A stretch of DNA of 7,111 nt from Caldifarciminota bacterium (GTDB taxonomy: Bacteria > WOR-3 > Hydrothermia > UBA1063 > CAJXJZ01): positions 1-7,111 of the forward strand of contig JALTEL010000387.1 of NCBI GenBank assembly GCA_027073945.1, read 5' to 3'. The number at the start of each line of letters is the position of its first letter. Position 1 is the stretch's first letter. The notes below the pieces were generated by a model. It was not told where the DNA came from, did not search any database, and saw only the letters and a program-made list of their open reading frames with translations. A program made the position numbers and the translations under genes. Positions 6,152 to 7,111 of the stretch are shown here, piece after piece.

Positions 6152-6376
6152 ATGAACCATTACATCTTCATCTCCCCAGACGGCCACACCTTCTCCCCCT
6201 CCTGCGACTCCGCGGAACCGGACATTGAGAACATGCAGGTGCTCGGCTTCTCGTCCGGCCGCAGCGAAAATGAGGCCCTGCTCAATCTGTACCGCGAGAA
6301 CCCGCAACTTGAAGGGAAGGGGTACGAAAGGGTGATTGGGGTGGAGGTGATTCCCCCGCTCACTTCTCGTCCGTGA
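6152..6376 (+). CDS. Small conserved-type protein of unknown function (74 aa)
   Basis: This plus-strand gene is GC-rich like the right flank, so it belongs to the host part of the window. The protein starts MNHYIFISPDGHTFSPSC and continues with EPDIENMQVLGF, then a helix containing ENEALLNLYRENPQ, and ends with VIGVEVIPP. From memory, short proteins with this pattern (a YIF-S-GxTF start, a PDIEN-QVLGF core, and an EA...LL..NP helix) recur in archaea and bacteria without an assigned function; I cannot confirm this without a search. The pattern suggests a compact alpha/beta fold with no membrane segment. No clear ribosome binding site precedes the ATG; a weak T-rich element near 6123-6130 would allow a leaderless transcript. 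It is transcribed away from the operon and overlaps the end of the Fic gene by 17 bp, tail to tail. Frames on the opposite strand over the same bases look like shadows. Confidence 0.72.
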   Translation: MNHYIFISPDGHTFSPSCDSAEPDIENMQVLGFSSGRSENEALLNLYRENPQLEGKGYERVIGVEVIPPLTSRP

Positions 6377-7111
6377 AGTCAAACAGGCTCAACTGGCCTT
6401 TCTTTCCCTCCAGCATGTCCTTGATAGCGTTTTCAATGAGTTTCTTCGCCCTCTGCTCTATAATCAGGTCTGCAAACGCCTTTACCATTTCCGCATACTT
6501 CTCCTCGTCCCCCATGGTCAGAGAGTCTATGTACCGCTCGCGTTCCCGGCCGCCCGGAAAGAGGAGTCTCGGAAATCCCGCGGCGACCAGCATGTAGTTC
6601 AGAACCTCCCGGCCCACCCTGCCGTTTCCGTCCGTAAAGGGATGAATGGCCTCGAAGGTGTGGTGAAAGAGAACGGCCTGCTCGAAGGGATATTTTCCGT
6701 TCTTTATGGCCTCGTAGTAGTCATCAACCGCCTTTTTCAGCTCCTCCTCGATGAATATGTGGGGAGAAACCCTTTCGTTCCGGCCCACTATCATTATGTC
6801 ATCGCTTCTCCTGAATGTGCCAGCGGATTCCATATCTATGTTATCCATTATCAGGGCGTGAAGTTTCTTTATGAATTTCAGGTCCACATTCCCCCTGTGG
6901 GAATTTCGGTATTTCATCACCTTTCGGAAGTTCTGAACCTCGTTTATCTCCCTGAGATTCTTTCCCTGCGGGAGTTTTCCGCTCTCATACAGGGTGCGGG
7001 CCTCTTCAATGGACAGGGTGTTCCCCTCTATCGCCGTTGTCCCGTGAATATAGTGTATCTCAAAGTTCTTTTCGTATTCCCTCTCCTCGTTCACGGTCAT
7101 CAGTTCCTTAA
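6360..7111 (-). CDS. Fic-domain AMP transferase-like protein with N-terminal inhibitory motif, probably 5'-partial
   Basis: Fic enzymes typically move AMP from ATP onto hydroxyl side chains of target proteins, or remove it. Numbered from the ATG at 7100, the protein has 246 residues with the full catalytic motif HPFTDGNGRVGR (153-164; catalytic H153), a preceding AGTFRRSDD element (93-101), and an inhibitory helix TTAIEG (21-26), matching the (S/T)xxxE(G/N) rule for Fic proteins held inactive by an N-terminal glutamate (class II). All key residues are present, so it should be active but autoinhibited. The frame stays open upstream to the window edge (codons for Lys-Glu-Leu precede the ATG), and archaeal relatives usually have more N-terminal sequence, so the true start is probably outside the window. 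An AAGGA 4 nt before the ATG leaves a local start possible. The C-terminus carries QLSLFDF, resembling a sliding-clamp-binding peptide. The gene is GC-rich host-type sequence. Confidence 0.92.
   Translation of the reverse strand, partial: KELMTVNEEREYEKNFEIHYIHGTTAIEGNTLSIEEARTLYESGKLPQGKNLREINEVQNFRKVMKYRNSHRGNVDLKFIKKLHALIMDNIDMESAGTFRRSDDIMIVGRNERVSPHIFIEEELKKAVDDYYEAIKNGKYPFEQAVLFHHTFEAIHPFTDGNGRVGREVLNYMLVAAGFPRLLFPGGRERERYIDSLTMGDEEKYAEMVKAFADLIIEQRAKKLIENAIKDMLEGKKGQLSLFDFTDEK

Noticed and set aside
6131..6382. Minus-strand frames opposite the 74-aa gene (6131-6382 and 6160-6363)
   Set aside because: Their translations are Pro/Ser/Gly-rich or otherwise unlike protein, while the plus strand gives a protein-like pattern. 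High GC makes shadow frames common here.

Overview
The window is a piece of a prokaryotic chromosome, probably a euryarchaeal one. The case for archaea is a split (subunit-type) transketolase, archaeal-style TATA/BRE-like promoter elements before two genes, Shine-Dalgarno sites reading GGAGGTGAT/GGTGAT, and a HerA-NurA pair. None of these excludes a bacterium. No rRNA, tRNA, CRISPR array, insertion sequence or recombinase is visible.

The layout has three parts. (1) Left flank, positions 1-310, GC-rich: the start of a transketolase N-terminal subunit gene on the minus strand, cut by the window edge, with its promoter and ribosome binding site. (2) Centre, about 331-6120, clearly AT-rich: a five-gene minus-strand operon. 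In transcription order it encodes a NurA-like nuclease, a HerA-like hexameric translocase, a 47-residue acidic protein, a Rad50/SMC-like ABC ATPase with no zinc hook, and a 291-residue helical protein of unknown function. (3) Right flank, about 6140-7111, GC-rich again: a small plus-strand gene (74 aa) that meets, tail to tail and overlapping, a minus-strand Fic-domain gene that runs off the right edge. Two 60-base samples show the contrast: 62% GC at 6601-6660 against 30% at 2581-2640.

The central operon is very tightly packed. Junctions are 1 nt, 2 nt and 2 nt, then an 11-nt overlap, and for each downstream gene the Shine-Dalgarno site lies within the last codons of the gene before it. The products should therefore be made together, probably as one machine. 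HerA and NurA are the motor and nuclease of archaeal DNA end resection, where they work with Mre11-Rad50. Here Mre11 is missing, the Rad50-like partner is short and hookless, and two unfamiliar proteins take part. With the sharp base-composition breaks and a single promoter with a palindrome, this looks like a laterally acquired cassette. My leading reading is a candidate anti-virus or anti-plasmid DNA-degradation system built from a rearranged HerA-NurA-Rad50 module. The defence role is inference; the gene content and architecture are seen in the sequence.
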